Shown: piece by piece, positions 1 to 11,466 of the stretch
Numbering within the stretch: position 1 is the stretch's first letter
Layout: every line of letters starts with the position of its first letter
Source of the DNA: Agarophyton chilense
Taxonomy: Eukaryota > Rhodophyta > Florideophyceae > Gracilariales > Gracilariaceae
Direction of reading: 5' to 3'
Length of the DNA stretch: 64,000 nucleotides
Assembly: GCA_030374765.1 (NCBI GenBank)
Contig: JARGXX010000105.1
Span: 558,001 to 622,000, forward strand
The notes under the pieces: model-generated
What the model saw: only the letters and a program-made list of their open reading frames with translations
Told to the model about the DNA's origin: nothing
Database searches by the model: none
Program-made: the position numbers and the translations under genes

Positions 1-283
1 ACAGGAACAACTGGAAGCTCCCGCTATGCAACTCCTCCGGACTCCCCAATGAAAGCGTCACAGGTCAATGCCATTGTAGACCCCGAGGACGAACCGAAAA
101 CTCATCGGAAAACGCTTAGAGGGTCGACTGGAGGCAAATAATTCCTCTTCAAGACTATGCTTCAACCAATTAGAGAGTCAGGATCCAAGGAGCTCCTCAC
201 CTCCCAACACAAACCACATCCATTGGAAATCTCAGAATGGACCAGAATTGGAAGACAGACACGACCCTGTCTGTGTCCTCAGG

Positions 284-1939
284 ATGAAGAAGTATAAAGT
301 TCGAGTAGCCATGGGACTACGTTTCAACACCTCCCGAATGGCAACAGCAGTATTGGACACAGACACTGGGCCCAATATGGTCCATTCTAAGCTACTCCCA
401 TTTCATTGGCAAGATTTCATTTAGGCAAGGAAGACCCCCAGAATTACAGATGCATCGCAAAGACCAATGGATATTAAAAGGACAGTACCACTTTACATAA
501 TCTTAGGACGATTCAAAGTCAGCACGTTGTTCCTTTAATGTCCTAACTTGGGCGCTGACGCAATCCTAGGGACCTCCTTCATCGATCGACACATTAAGAT
601 GTATCTAGGCCTTAGGAAAGTCGCATTCTACCGCGTACCTTCTATCTCCATAACAAGTTCCGCCCCAGGGCCAGAAGGTAACCTCAAACTGGCAATTATC
701 TTCGAAGATACCAAGTTCAATAAGGTTCGTTTATCAAAAGCCATAACGATACCCCCGATGACCCAGATCACCGTATCGGTCCATTCCAAGTTCTCAGGTG
801 TCGAGGCGATACAGAACCACCCGAAAACAGTTCTGAAACAGCTCACCTTAATGGCCAATGGAGGAACGGAAATTCGCTCCAACAGGCCCTTCTTGGTCAC
901 GATCAGCAACTTCCGAGATAGGCCCGTGCGGTTTTATAAGGGTAAAGTGTTTGGCATCACTCTACCTGCCACTGTGGCCATTATGAAGGCCCAATTGGAT
1001 AACTTTTCAACTACAACTTCCGACGAGGACGTCGACTCTCGGCAGGGGACAGTCACTATCGGCCCAGAATTCGAATTCTATGGGCCCCAGGTAATTGGTA
1101 TCCTCAGGGAATACCAGACCATGTGGTCAGGTAGATTGGGAAAGATCAGAGCCACTACACACTGCATTGACCCTCAGGATGATGCCTGGCCACAATTCCA
1201 GCATCCATATCGTACAGGCCTGAAGGGTAGGGAAACTGTCGCTCACCAGATGGACAAAATGCGCAAAGCTCACGTCATAGAGCCGGCGCCCCCCAATCAA
1301 TCAGAATGGGAAAGCCTTCTTGTCCTCGAGGCTAAGAAGGATGGCTCCATCAGGTTGTGTGTGGACCACAGGAAGCCGAAAGCAGTACCCAAGAGGTAAT
1401 TATACCCGATACCCCGTATGGATGACTGTCTAGATTCCTTAGGTGAAGAAGCCGTATTTACCGCACTGGACGCTAATTACCGATATTTGCAAATCCCTAT
1501 GGCTGAGGATGCGAGAGCGCTGACAACCTTCACCACCCACGAAGTTCTGTTCAGATTTACTCGTATGCCCTTTGGTTTAAAGAATGCGCCAGCGACCTTC
1601 CAACGGGTAGTGGACATTATACTGTCCAGAGTCAAATGGAAGTTCGCCTTGGTCTATTTCGATGACGTAATCATCTTCTCACGTACCGTGAAGAAACACC
1701 TTTGCCATGTGAGGACGGTGCTAACAATCCTATAGGACGCCGGAGTAACATTGAAACTTCGCAAATGCGCCTTCCTTCAGACCTCAGTGGACTATCTCGG
1801 TAACGTCGTTCTCCCAAGAAAGAGAAATGTAGCCAAACGGACCATGGATGCGATCTGCCAGGCTGAAAATCCAAGAACCCACACGAAACTACGATCCTTC
1901 TTGGGCTTGTGCAATGCGTACAGACGTTTCGTCCAATGA
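284..1939 (+). pseudogene. Gypsy pol, protease and reverse transcriptase part
   Basis: One reading frame runs through this span with in-frame stops at 422, near 536, 1397 and 1733. The protease active site appears as LDTDTGPN near 350, a variant of the usual D[TS]G motif. The second protease motif GADAILGT follows near 550. The RT region starts near 1180. It holds the fingers/palm motif MPFGLKNAPATF and the catalytic YFDDV at 1655-1669, that is, FDD in place of the more usual YVDD or YIDD. The thumb/connection motif SFLGLCNAYRRF ends the frame. The product would make cDNA from the element's RNA. The stops mean that only fragments could be made. Confidence 0.85.
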
Positions 1940-4155
1940 TTTGCCAAAAATCGGTCCCTCTCAACGCAATGCTGAAGAAGAAAACACCTTTGGAGTTAGA
2001 AGGCTTTTCCGAGGACCAATATGAGGCATTTCAGTCCCTAAAGGACCAGTTGCTAAACCAAATTATACTGGCTTTACTAAAACCCATTAGGCACTTTGTA
2101 TTGGACAAAAGCGCTTCTGATATCCAAGTGTGATGCGCACTGCTGTAGAAACAAGATTCACCAAAGGATTATCGACGTATTAGATACTGGAGCAGAACGC
2201 TCACCAGCGCGGAGCGAAACTCCAGTACTACCGAAAAGGAATGCCTCGCCATAGTATGGTCTGTAGTAACATTCCGACCATCCTTCGAGGGAACTAGGTT
2301 CATCATTAGGACAGACCACGATTCGCTCCGCTGGTAACTCATTATAACCGATTCATCAAGTCGCCTCACTCGTTGGCGCCTTAGGATATCAGAGTATGAC
2401 TATGATATGCCCTATAGACCAAGCATCAAGCACCAGGCAGCAGATGCCCTCTCGCGAATCATTACCGACGGAACTGATGACACGCCATTGGACGACCTCA
2501 TTCCTACTCCCTTGATAGATGATGGACCTCAGGATAATACGGAAACGGATTTCCTTATGGGTATGGTCAGAGTGGATGATCCTGAGGTAAAGGAGACCGT
2601 AGTCTACTTATTGGATAGGGAGATAATACCACGCAATCCGACCCTACCTCAGGTTAATGCAATAACCCCAAAGGAAAAACAGATCCTCCCTATAACTATT
2701 GAGGAACTCGTACAGGCGCAGGTCGAAGAGGAGTACTACAATGAAACAGCCCAATTGGTAGGCACCCCTAGAGGCTTATTTTACTACGACCGCTTCGGAC
2801 TATTGTGTCGCCGCGCACCGCTAGACACCGCACTCCAACGGATAGTACCAAGGTCATTGAGGGCGCGATTCTTATACCTCGCCCAATTCCCTGGCTTGGC
2901 TGGTCACCTTGGAGGCCGAGGAATGTACCAGACCCTAAGAAAGTTCTTCTACTGGCCACTAAAGGCGCAGGACCTATGGCAAACCGCACGGAACTGTGCA
3001 TCGTGCGCAGAGATCTGAGGGTCTCGCGCTAGCCATTAGGCCAAATTGAAACTTTTCCCGTCTGCAGGCCCGATGGAATTCGTCGCAATGGATATACGTG
3101 AACCTTTGCCCAAGTCGTCCCATGGGAAACGGTTTGTCTTGATAATAACCGATAGGTTTACCAAAGTTACCCGAGGCCTACCTCTAGGAAAGACATCAGC
3201 CACGGATGTCACCACAGCATTCTTGTCCCACTGGGTATATCCCTATGGCATGCCACTCTACCTCCTTACGGATAATGGCAGTCTGTTTGTATGCAAATTT
3301 TTTTCGCACGTTTGTGCTACCTTAGGTTTCAAACATGTATCCACCACGTCATTCCACCCGCAACCCAATGGTCAAGCCGAATGCTTCAACCGTACCCTTC
3401 TGAACCGATTGGCACACTATGTATCGGAGCACCAATTGGACTTGGAAGACTACGGTGAGCGATTGGTTTATGCCTACAACACGCAAGTACACGCTTCTAC
3501 GGGGACAACACATTTTGATTTAACGATAACGATATCGCCACCGCCGATTACTGTTGACCATCAGGAGTCCATTATACTCAAGGACATAACCGAAGGAATG
3601 ACTCCTACTCAGGCAAGTCGATACTCGCGCCGACGCATCGACAGCATTATCCAATCGGCTAGAGCTGTACTGACCAAAGCCTAACAGCGCTACAAGGTCA
3701 ATTTCGACAAAGCCGTCTGGAACACACCTACCTTCGGGAAAGGATAATTGGTTTACCTGGGCCGGCCACAGAAAGACAGTGATGACCTCAAGGACACTGC
3801 GCGGAAACTACTACCCCACTCGACGGAACCATATAAAGTCCTTAAGGCCATTCAAAACACAATTACGATATTAATTGACGACCTACAGAACGCCTTGTCT
3901 ATTGTTCGGGTGAGACGAGCTCCCACTTCCTCCGGACCACCAATGTCCCAGCCCCATGGCCCCACGGAATCAACACGACCTAAGGTCGAGGCTCAGGTCC
4001 TCACAGCTCCTAAGGCAATATCCGCGGACCCGACTATCTCCATGGACCCATTAGTCAATTCCAATGACGATGACACATCTCTCCCAACCGACTCCGATGG
4101 AGTCGGCCCTCTGGACCACATTCTCCTTCTGGAGGAGGAACACCAACAGGAATAA
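1909..4155 (+). pseudogene. Gypsy pol, RNase H and integrase part
   Basis: After a frameshift near 1920 the element continues in another frame with stops at 2131, 2146, 2335, 3016, about 3037, 3682 and 3745. The RNase H part includes the element-type motif EKECLAIVW and the terminal HQAADALSR near 2430. The integrase zinc-binding region lies at about 2870-3015 (GLAGH, then CASC). The DDE core is complete: D at 3091 (VAMDI), D at 3271 (LLTDNGS) and E at 3379 (NGQAE), with 35 residues between the last two. The C-terminal part is Ser/Pro/Thr-rich before the chromodomain. Confidence 0.85.
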
Positions 4156-4573
4156 GTTATTGAACGAAACATCTCCGCCGGGCGAGGAAAAGATGGGATA
4201 ATTCGCTACTGTGTGCGTTGGATTGGTTATTCTCCTAAGGAAGAAAGACCCTTGGCAAAAGCCTAAAATCATTCCAGCTAATTTTATCTCCGGCTATTGG
4301 CGCAAAGTCGGAAGCATGGAGCGTAGCCTTCAGGAGGAGGAAACCATTGGCCCGAATAAAACCAAAACGCCTTCCAAAATGCCTCTCGATACGCCTCCCG
4401 ACTCTACGATTCGCCGTAGCTCTCGCATCAGGGAACAACTTAAGTCCTCAGGCGACACCTTAGAAAGACCTGAGAAGCTCTCAATATTCGAACGCCGTCT
4501 CGGGGCACGCACGTTTGAGGAATACAGAAGCGACTTTGGAAAAGCACAAACGTTACTTTCTTTGACTAGTTAG
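4156..4573 (+). pseudogene. Chromodomain and C-terminal tail of the Gypsy integrase
   Basis: Directly after the in-frame TAA at 4153 the frame reads VIERNISAG...RYCVRWIGYSPKEE, which matches the chromodomain signature (V-E-x-I, then Y-x-V-K-W-x-G-Y). A one-base shift then brings in DPWQKPKIIPANFISGYW, the equivalent of the chromodomain W-E-P helix. In chromoviruses this module tethers integrase to marked chromatin. The tail to 4573 is basic and Ser-rich with a repeat-like RRSSRIRE stretch and no motif I recognise. Confidence 0.7.
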
Positions 4574-4638
4574 GAGAGGCCTGGCAGCCCTCACCATGAT
4601 CTCAAGGTTCATGAAAGTGCTCCGAACACCAACAGGAC

Positions 4639-5478
4639 TCAATTGGGCGGAACAGAAGTATCTCCGTCGTCCTCATTAAAAAATACAGGAGCCAAACCGG
4701 GGATAGGATCACCAGAGGGGCCTACTGGACCAATACGGGCGACACTCGCGAGCCAAGCACGCTTCTTCGGCGGAGATTCAGCTGAGGAACTATTGTCATC
4801 CTCGGAAGGATCCCGGTTGCTCAAATTTAGAACATACCGGGCATCGAAGTCGGCGGTAACCTTTTGAGACATCATTTGTGCATTCTGCTGCAGGAGATTG
4901 ACCAAAGTGGTTTTCAGATCTTGACCCTGTTGGACAACCACGGCGTAGCGCGCCGAGCGCCGCGCCCAAAAGCAAGCTTCCCTCAAGACTGTCGCAATGT
5001 CTATCGAAGCAGTAATACCAACGGTACGGAAAACAGGACGGAGATCCGCGGCTGCAGCCCTGACCGAAGCGGGAAAATGCGGCAATAAGGAGGATGGAGA
5101 GATGTCGACGCCTGTACTGGATGTCTGAGCCATTGCATCACCTACAGGAACACCGGCTTCGACAGTAACCTCTACAGGAGGTATGTCCACTTAGGCGACG
5201 GGTGGCTCATATGAGAGTTCATCCTGAGGAGCAGCGCCTGGAGGAGCTGGAGGAGGGGAAGCTTTCGGCAACACAATAGTGGACTCGACCGAAGGATTGA
5301 CGCCCTCCACGGGTAAGATGAAGGGATCCCTACGGAAGGATTCTCCATCGGACATACCAGCAGAAACCAACGGCGTGGCTTCCAAATCAGACTCAAAGCA
5401 CGGGGGATCGAAATCAATGGCCTTAGGGTAATAGTAAGGCACATGACGCCTCGGAATGTTTGATGGTTGACTTCTCAA
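4639..5478 (-). pseudogene. Antisense ORF between Gypsy pol and the 3' LTR, unknown product
   Basis: On the strand opposite to pol, one frame of about 280 codons is interrupted only by a TAA at 5191-5193. The N-terminal third is Pro- and acid-rich (PPPAPPG, DELSYEPP). The C-terminal part has a predicted helical stretch (ASIDIATVLREACFWARR), then QQGQDLKTTLVNLLQQNAQ, and an acidic tail ending in EDDGDTSVPPN. I recognise no family. Some plant Gypsy lineages (Tat, for example Grande) carry an extra antisense ORF at the same place, so this may be an accessory gene of the element. It could also be a fragment of another insertion. Confidence 0.4.
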
Positions 5479-5947
5479 AGGCTAGGCGTAATAGGGGGAA
5501 GCGTGCCATCCCGACCCTGCGGATGTAGAGGAATCGGCGTGAAAGAGTCTGTATCGTGATCATACAAAAGGAATAGCGGGGAATAGGGAAAGTGGCGATG
5601 ACCCCCCCCCCCTCCCCCCAGTGCGCGTAGAGTACCTTAGGTGAGTTAATTGCCAACCTGGCGCCAAGGGTCAGCTCTTACGCACTGCTACCCCCAAGGA
5701 TGGTGGCGATGCGACTCCGCGTCGCGCCCAATGGTAACGAGAGCAACTAAGCACTCACGTCCCCCGGATTGGTCATGGAACGCCGACATGTCAGACACTG
5801 CACCGCTCGTGTTCATGCCATTAGGATGCTGATGAACAAGGTTCTGACCCTGAAGGAAGTATTTGGGATTCACCTAGAGGTCCAATTAGGTCCAGACCCG
5901 TAGGAAGGTTTGAGGCAGTTTGGACTTCGCCGTGACGGTCGAATCCT

Positions 5948-5960
5948 AAGGAGGTAGATA
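5948..5960 (+). promoter_or_regulatory. Polypurine tract of the Gypsy element
   Basis: AAGGAGGTAGATA immediately precedes TGTGGAAGAGC, which looks like the start of the 3' LTR. This is the expected position of the plus-strand DNA primer. Confidence 0.45.
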
Positions 5961-8184
5961 TGTGGAAGAGCAACGATTACGGTCAAATCCTGTGAGCCGC
6001 CAGGGCCTGAGGTATCTTACAGACGCCACATGGACTGGCTGATCTCAGCTGGACCCATTTAGATCTTTTTTTATTTTATTTTATTTTATTTAGTGCGATA
6101 GAATAGCTTTACAGTGCAAGGGAGTTCCCAGCGCCTCGCCATTGATATTTATTTGGCTCGAGTTACGCTTCTTCTTTAGAATCAGGTAGGCATCGTTAGG
6201 ATACTAATTTAGAGCAACGCGTGCGCGTATAACTGGTCGGGGCACCATTCATATGGCGTCCGATATTTCGGGGACCACGTTGGTGATTGTTTGAGTAATA
6301 TTAGTTTTTAGTATTTTTGACACCTTAGAAGGTATGTTGGTAAAGTCTCTACAGTAACACCGTAGTGGACGGATAGACGTGCAAGGCTGGGGTTACACAC
6401 ATGATACGTGTATGGACCAGGATTGTTTTGCACTAGTATAGTCTACACGTGTAGTTCACTGTCTACAATAGACTTCAGCGATGGCTTCACCGCCATCGCT
6501 ACCACCAAGTAAATGGTAACCGAGTGCTTGGCTCTAGATTATGCCGCCTACGAGAGTCTCCATCTCTTAACGGGAGGAACCGCGACCATTTTGGCTAATC
6601 TATCCTCTCGGGAAGCTCAGGCGTCATTGTACCATCGTTATTGGTGTGTTTCTTTCTTTTGTTTGTTTTCCTGTGTTTAGGTCTGTACATCGCCCCTGTA
6701 TAGAATTGTTTTTACCCATCCTTACTTCGCTTATCCAGTGTGGATACCCCTTTCATAGGTCTGTACGCTTGGTCGTGCGTCCTATTTCGCCCTACATTTT
6801 CGCCCTACACTTTGCCGTTGTCCGCGGAATATCCTTGTCCTTGGGTACCCCTTTTATTCTTCCCCTTTTCCTGGGTTCATCACCTTCGTAGGTATTGACT
6901 GAACCACCGTGGTCTTACACTCACGCATCGGTGGCATAAAGACTCGTTTGCTGTGTTGCTCCTCTTCGAGAGAGCGAGACTCGGACACCCGAGAGGTATT
7001 TCCCCATCTGGGATTGCTCTACAACTGAATTATCCCTTTTGGTATAGTAGTTGCACCAATTGGTCTTCAAGCCATCGTTTCCGTAGCTCCAACCTGTAGG
7101 ACTACGCAATAAACGCACGACCACTGCACCAAGTACTCTGGGAGTGCCGCCGTCAAGGATACGAACCTTAGAACCCGCTCTACCACGCTACCCCAGGTTC
7201 AGACCAGTACGCTGACCTACCAGTCATTTCGTTACAACCATGCCAAGTTGTTGAATGAATACACGACCTTGATGGCAAATAGAATTGTAAAGAATATCCC
7301 GAACAAACTGTTCGACGTATACCTTAGCAACTTCGAAAACTACGCGGTAAAGTCCCCCCAAAATACCGTTTTCGGCTTAGCGCTCCCGGCGTCAGGTCAC
7401 ATCTTCACAATGAAACCATCATGTTCTCACGTAAACGTGGACGAAAAATGAGAGGGGGCGATGGAAAATGAAAACCATAAGGTAAAGAAAACCGCCGAAA
7501 ACAGAGAGAAGGCATACACCACCACGGAATTGGATGAGGTGAAGGACTGAAAAGAAAAAGTAAACACCTGCCTCAAAGGTGAAAGAAACCGAAAAAGGAT
7601 GCACTCCCTACTGGAACCTTTCAAAACCATGTAGTCGGGATGCCTGGGTGCGATACGCGCGCTGCTTCGTGTATATTAATATCAGAGACGCGCTTCGGTT
7701 CTACAGTTGCCCTCAACTAATATAGTAGTTAAGCTATTATTCAGACGTAGCGCTGTAGGAAAACTATTTATTTAGAGTCACAAATTCAGTACGAAACAAA
7801 AATGCGTTCTGCGTCGTGTAAGCCGCGCTATAAGAGACAGGCTGGTAGGTGTCGGACCGGAAGCCGCACGAATTATCGCGCCAGCCTGCCTCCAAATTGG
7901 CTATATAAGATCGACCTCAGTCGGCTCTGACCAGCTGTGGTCAGGTCAGTGAAAGTAAGAGCGGCTCACCCACCCCTCTTCTTCGGCACCAAACGCATCT
8001 CTTAGCACAGTCTGTGCCTTTCTTGCCATCAACTCTCATCGTCTTTTTCAGTTTTTAATTCGGGGTTTATTTCGCTCCCTACCGCGACTAAGCCGAACCT
8101 TTCCGCGAACCTGTCACTCACGTGGGACTGTTCGGCACCTCCTGTTGTTAACAGAACGGCTTGATACGGCGTAGAGCTCCCACA
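5961..8184 (+). repeat. Probable 3' LTR of the Gypsy element
   Basis: The stretch begins TGTGGAAGAGC and ends AGAGCTCCCACA, which are imperfect inverted ends of TG...CA type. A TATA box (TATATAAGA, 7902-7910) lies about 280 bp before the end, as expected for the U3-R boundary. No real ORF is visible. A pentanucleotide (TTTTA)n run sits at 6066-6091. The boundaries are inferred because the 5' LTR is outside the window. Confidence 0.4.
7902..7910 (+). promoter_or_regulatory. TATA box inside the probable Gypsy LTR
   Basis: TATATAAGA in a GC-richer surrounding, placed where an LTR Pol II promoter would be expected relative to the proposed LTR end at 8184. Confidence 0.4.
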
Positions 8185-8277
8185 CTGCGGCCATTTAGCA
8201 TTCGTTCAAGAGTAATTGAATTTCACTTCTCTTTTGGTATTGTGAGTAAGCACTGACTTTTCTCTGTCTTTCTTATA

Positions 8278-8514
8278 GTGCCAACGTCTGGGATATCTTT
8301 GAGCTTATATTTCACTGTGCAATGTTCTGATTCGGAAGTGCAAGCCTTCAGCATCACCATAGAATCCACATCCCTCACCCACTCTTCACCCTCAACCGAA
8401 TCCTTTAGCAATTTGCGCATCAGCCACATCCTTCGAGTCGTTACTCAGCGTGAGAAGCGTCTCCGCCGTCCTCTATCTCGTAAACGTCTTTTTGGAGCGC
8501 TGGGCCGTTTATAG
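8278..8514 (+). CDS. Small hypothetical ORF or exon, basic C-terminus
   Basis: An open stretch of 78 codons follows a pyrimidine-rich TTTCTTATAG that could be a splice acceptor. The encoded peptide is Ser/Thr-rich and ends in a strongly basic segment (REKRLRRPLSRKRLFG). No family is recognised and there is no convincing ATG, so it may be a chance ORF or a last exon. Confidence 0.2.
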   Translation: MPTSGISLSLYFTVQCSDSEVQAFSITIESTSLTHSSPSTESFSNLRISHILRVVTQREKRLRRPLSRKRLFGALGRL

Positions 8515-9043
8515 CATCGACGTGCAGATCCAGCTTCAATTAAAGGTGCCCCAAGTCAGTCATAAGCACCAAAACGAACTACGAGGCGTTTATTACAAAG
8601 ATACAGACGTCTAGCGCCGTGTATGCGATCCGAAGCCAATGATCTCAGAGACCATTATAAAAGTCGTCTTCATCGGGCTGGCGACAAAATGAAGAAAATA
8701 CTATTTGTAGAATGTTTTTGATATATACATCGAGTATTCACGTCGTGGTGTAGGCTTTTCACACATTTCTTCTTACTACATCATATTTTTCTACCATTGT
8801 TTTTGTCTGTCACATATATTTGTATTGAAGATTTTATCATTCGCACTCTCTATCCATTACTCTTCTTCTTTCTGCCATCTATGTTTGGTGTCTTCTATTT
8901 GCCCTATTATGGGCTGGTAATCTCGAGAGCATATCTAATACTAGTGCCCCGTCGGGTTTTGATCAACCACGTTGTGTCTTCTAAGTACTTTGAATGGATA
9001 TGAAGTTTACACCACTCTTAAAAAGCACCGGGTCGAATTTGAC
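8515..9043. other. Intergenic, AT-rich, no gene seen
   Basis: Short T-rich stretches and no ORF with recognisable content. Confidence 0.5.
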
Positions 9044-9226
9044 TGGCACGTTTGTTTCGCTCTTTGTCAGCTCACCCGCACCCTAAAGCTTACCGAGTAC
9101 TTTTAGTATTTTTGCAAGCACCTCTCAAACTTATTCGAGACGGGGTCCAAAAAATTTGAAGCAAGGTCTGCAGATGCGTCAAAACCGCAGTTGGAGAAAC
9201 GGCGAATTTACAGGGTTCGCCCGGTA

Positions 9227-10762
9227 TAGTGCCCGAAATCTGGATAAAGCCACCACCCTATTCCTCCTTACTGCCATCCATAGTCGGCAACTGGGTCTTT
9301 TACCGAAGTCAGTACTTAGAAAACCATTAAAAACTAGTTCCACAGCTTTGCAGAACCAGACCTAGCTCACAGTTTTCTGAACTTTACAAAATCCTGAACA
9401 AGATAGCGAAATCTAAATAAAGGCCAAAACAAAGAAACACACTTATTTCATTCAATACTTAGTCATTTCACCCCATTTCTCTACCACTTGAATACAGCGC
9501 TCTTGTATAGAGCTGTAAAGTGTTTTAATAAACTCTTCGCTCAACTTATTCCAACATTCAGTCACACATTTTAAAAGAGTTCCAACATCTTGAAATTGGT
9601 GCTGATTGGCGTAAACAAGGCGTGCTAGAACCCCCCAAATGTTTTCCATAATGTTCATGTCAGGTGACTTGGCTGGCCACTGTAAAACATTAACATTATG
9701 ATCAGCCAACCATTTTGTAGTATACACTGAATGGTGTATAGAAGCCCCGTCTTACTGAAAATTAAAACTTTCTCCGATTGCTTCGGCCGCAAATTGAAGC
9801 AATTTTTTCTGCAACACCTTGCAGTACTTCATAGAATCCATTTTACAAACGCAACCAACCAGATTACTTAAATCATAGTAAGAACAGGCACCCCAAAGCA
9901 TCACAGAATCCACTTAGTTTCGTCTCTTAGAAAATTTAATCTCTTTCTTTTTTATATCATGCTTATAATGAGAAAATCTATCTGGTGGATTTAGGTTGAA
10001 TTTTTTTTCATCGGGAAATCTGTTTTTCTTTTATTTCGTAATAGAAAACGTCATTTTCTCTCGAGACAATATAAACCTTTTCTTTTTATGTAGTTTAGTC
10101 ATCATTGGTACTTTCTTCATCTTCTTATAGATTAAATTTGTATCATTGTGTAACACTTGGTATATGCGCCTGACAGAAACCGAAAAAGAAAGATATTTAT
10201 GGAGTTCTCTCTTGGAGCTAGATGAGTGTGATGCGGAGTGAAAAAAATCTTTTTTAGCCGTCAAACTCATTTTGTTGTTGTAAGAGCCTTTATAACTTTT
10301 TCTGTAGTTTTCGGGACCTTTGAGGAAGTTTTGGATCACACTGCAAGAGCGTTCAATGGTTTGAGATATATCTCTTTGAGAACAGCAATGAAATGAAGCT
10401 GCAAGTATCATACCTTTTTCTTTATCCGTTAAAGGTTTTTCACGGCCCATTTTTATGTTCTTGGACTTTGAAGTTGTAGAATTGTTAAGGATAATGTTGT
10501 TAGAGCTTTTGTTTTATTCAAAATGCGCGCGCGTTTGTTCAAAGGAAAGAATACTGTAGTGGACATTAATTAGATTTCGGGGGTGTTTTTTTTTACATAG
10601 TGTTATTGACAGTGTAGATAAGTAAAAATGTTTTATTAATGGCGTCTAAAGTGTTTCATTTGTTCTTTTTATGCGTTACTAGAGAGAAGGTTGAGAGAAA
10701 CACGAGAGAAATGGAGTGCATCAACAAAAAGGGGGCTGGCTTTAATTGGATTTCGCGCACTG
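9227..10762 (-). mobile_element. Tc1-type DNA transposon with IR/DR ends (inactive copy)
   Basis: The element lies between two TA dinucleotides (9225-9226 and 10763-10764). Its ends are inverted: the left starts TAGTGCCCGAAATC and the right, read inward, CAGTGCGCGAAATCC. A second copy of each end motif lies inside (near 9405 on the left and 10575 on the right), which is the IR/DR layout known from Tc1 elements such as Sleeping Beauty. The repeat copy at 26.3 kb keeps the site without the element, with a single TA. Confidence 0.85.
9452..10450 (-). pseudogene. Tc1 transposase with three TAA stops
   Basis: A single frame of 333 codons from ATG to TGA is broken only by TAA at 10031-10033, 9914-9916 and 9752-9754, with no frameshift. 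The N-terminus has the helix-turn-helix region typical of Tc1 (TDKEKGMILA, then SQRDISQTIERS). The catalytic residues are readable: D in FPDEKKFNL, D in the FQ-stop-DGAS segment, and E in SPDMNIMENIWG, with 34 residues between the last two (DD34E). The protein would bind the terminal repeats and cut at TA. This copy can only make a truncated N-terminal fragment. Confidence 0.85.
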
Positions 10763-10869
10763 TAGGTTTCTAAGAAAACAAGGGGGTCCATTTTAGACAA
10801 CCAATCCCATCGCTACATGTGCCATTCACTCGTGATTCACCGTGAATTCACGCTTGTCAAGAACGGGCC

Positions 10870-11466
10870 TCACTCTTAGAAGGCGAAGGTTCATTCTAAT
10901 TTCAGTTTGACCTGCAAAATTTAGGTATTTTTAGACGCTCCTGCGTCCAGTGAAACTGTTCCAAGTTTGGATCGTTTTCGTTGGACCCTACCGTTGGAGA
11001 TGCTCTTAAGCATTTGTTCTATTCTAATGTTTTCGAGGAGGCGCACATTAGCTTCAATTGAGTATCAGTTCGAAGTGTTCTACAATTTTTGCGTCTACAC
11101 GTACATGTTTGGTATTTGATGGTGCGCAGGATCTCGTTTAAGCTACAATCTGTTTACTCGATCAAGAATCATAGTGAGAAAGTACATCGTACAGCCTATG
11201 GAAATAGAAGATAGAAGGGCTAGCAGGCACAACTAATATCATGGCGACAAACAACGGAACGACCAGGCTGCATCCAACACCCATACAAGAAGGAATACGC
11301 GTTAACGTCAAAGCCCATAAAGCTGCACGTATCTTACACCCGCGTGACATTTTTCGATACACGAGCGAGTGCACATGTTTGGCCAATGGGACCTTCTTCG
11401 TCCGTGTTGCCAAACGCACATCATTTGCACGTAGAAGCAAGAGCAGAGCAGTATACTCCTAAAACT
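10870..11466. other. Intergenic, no gene seen
   Basis: No supported ORF. It separates the Tc1-split repeat from the 3' end of the cofilin gene. Confidence 0.5.

Larger units (their letters stand above)
1..8184 (+). mobile_element. Ty3/Gypsy LTR retrotransposon (chromovirus), 5' part outside window, decayed
   Basis: The plus strand carries, in order, a retropepsin, reverse transcriptase, RNase H, zinc-finger plus DD35E integrase and a chromodomain. This is the Ty3/Gypsy order, and the chromodomain places it among chromoviruses. Gag and the 5' LTR lie left of the window. The frame is broken by about a dozen stops, mostly TAA/TAG, and a frameshift near 1920, so this copy is dead. An antisense ORF (4639-5478) and a purine tract followed by a probable long 3' LTR come after pol. 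The right end at 8184 is inferred from a TG...CA pair with imperfect inverted ends and has no 5' LTR in the window to confirm it. Confidence 0.85.
9044..10869 (+). repeat. Dispersed repeat copy A, split by a Tc1 element
   Basis: 9044-9226 plus 10763-10869 together match 26131-26420. Shared stretches include CAGCTCACCCGCAC, CAAACTTATTC, ACGGGGTCCAAAA, GCGTCAAAACCGCAGTTG, ACCAATCCCATCGCTACATG and GATTCACCGTGAATTCACGC. The 1536-bp interruption is the Tc1 element. The right edge contains the palindromic core TTCACCGTGAA. Confidence 0.8.

Noticed and set aside
7134-7197. tRNA-like sequence on the minus strand (A-box-like TAGCGTGGTAGAG, B-box-like GGTTCGTATCC)
   Set aside because: The spacing between the two boxes is too short and no cloverleaf or acceptor stem forms by eye. 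It may be a tRNA-derived scrap in the LTR.
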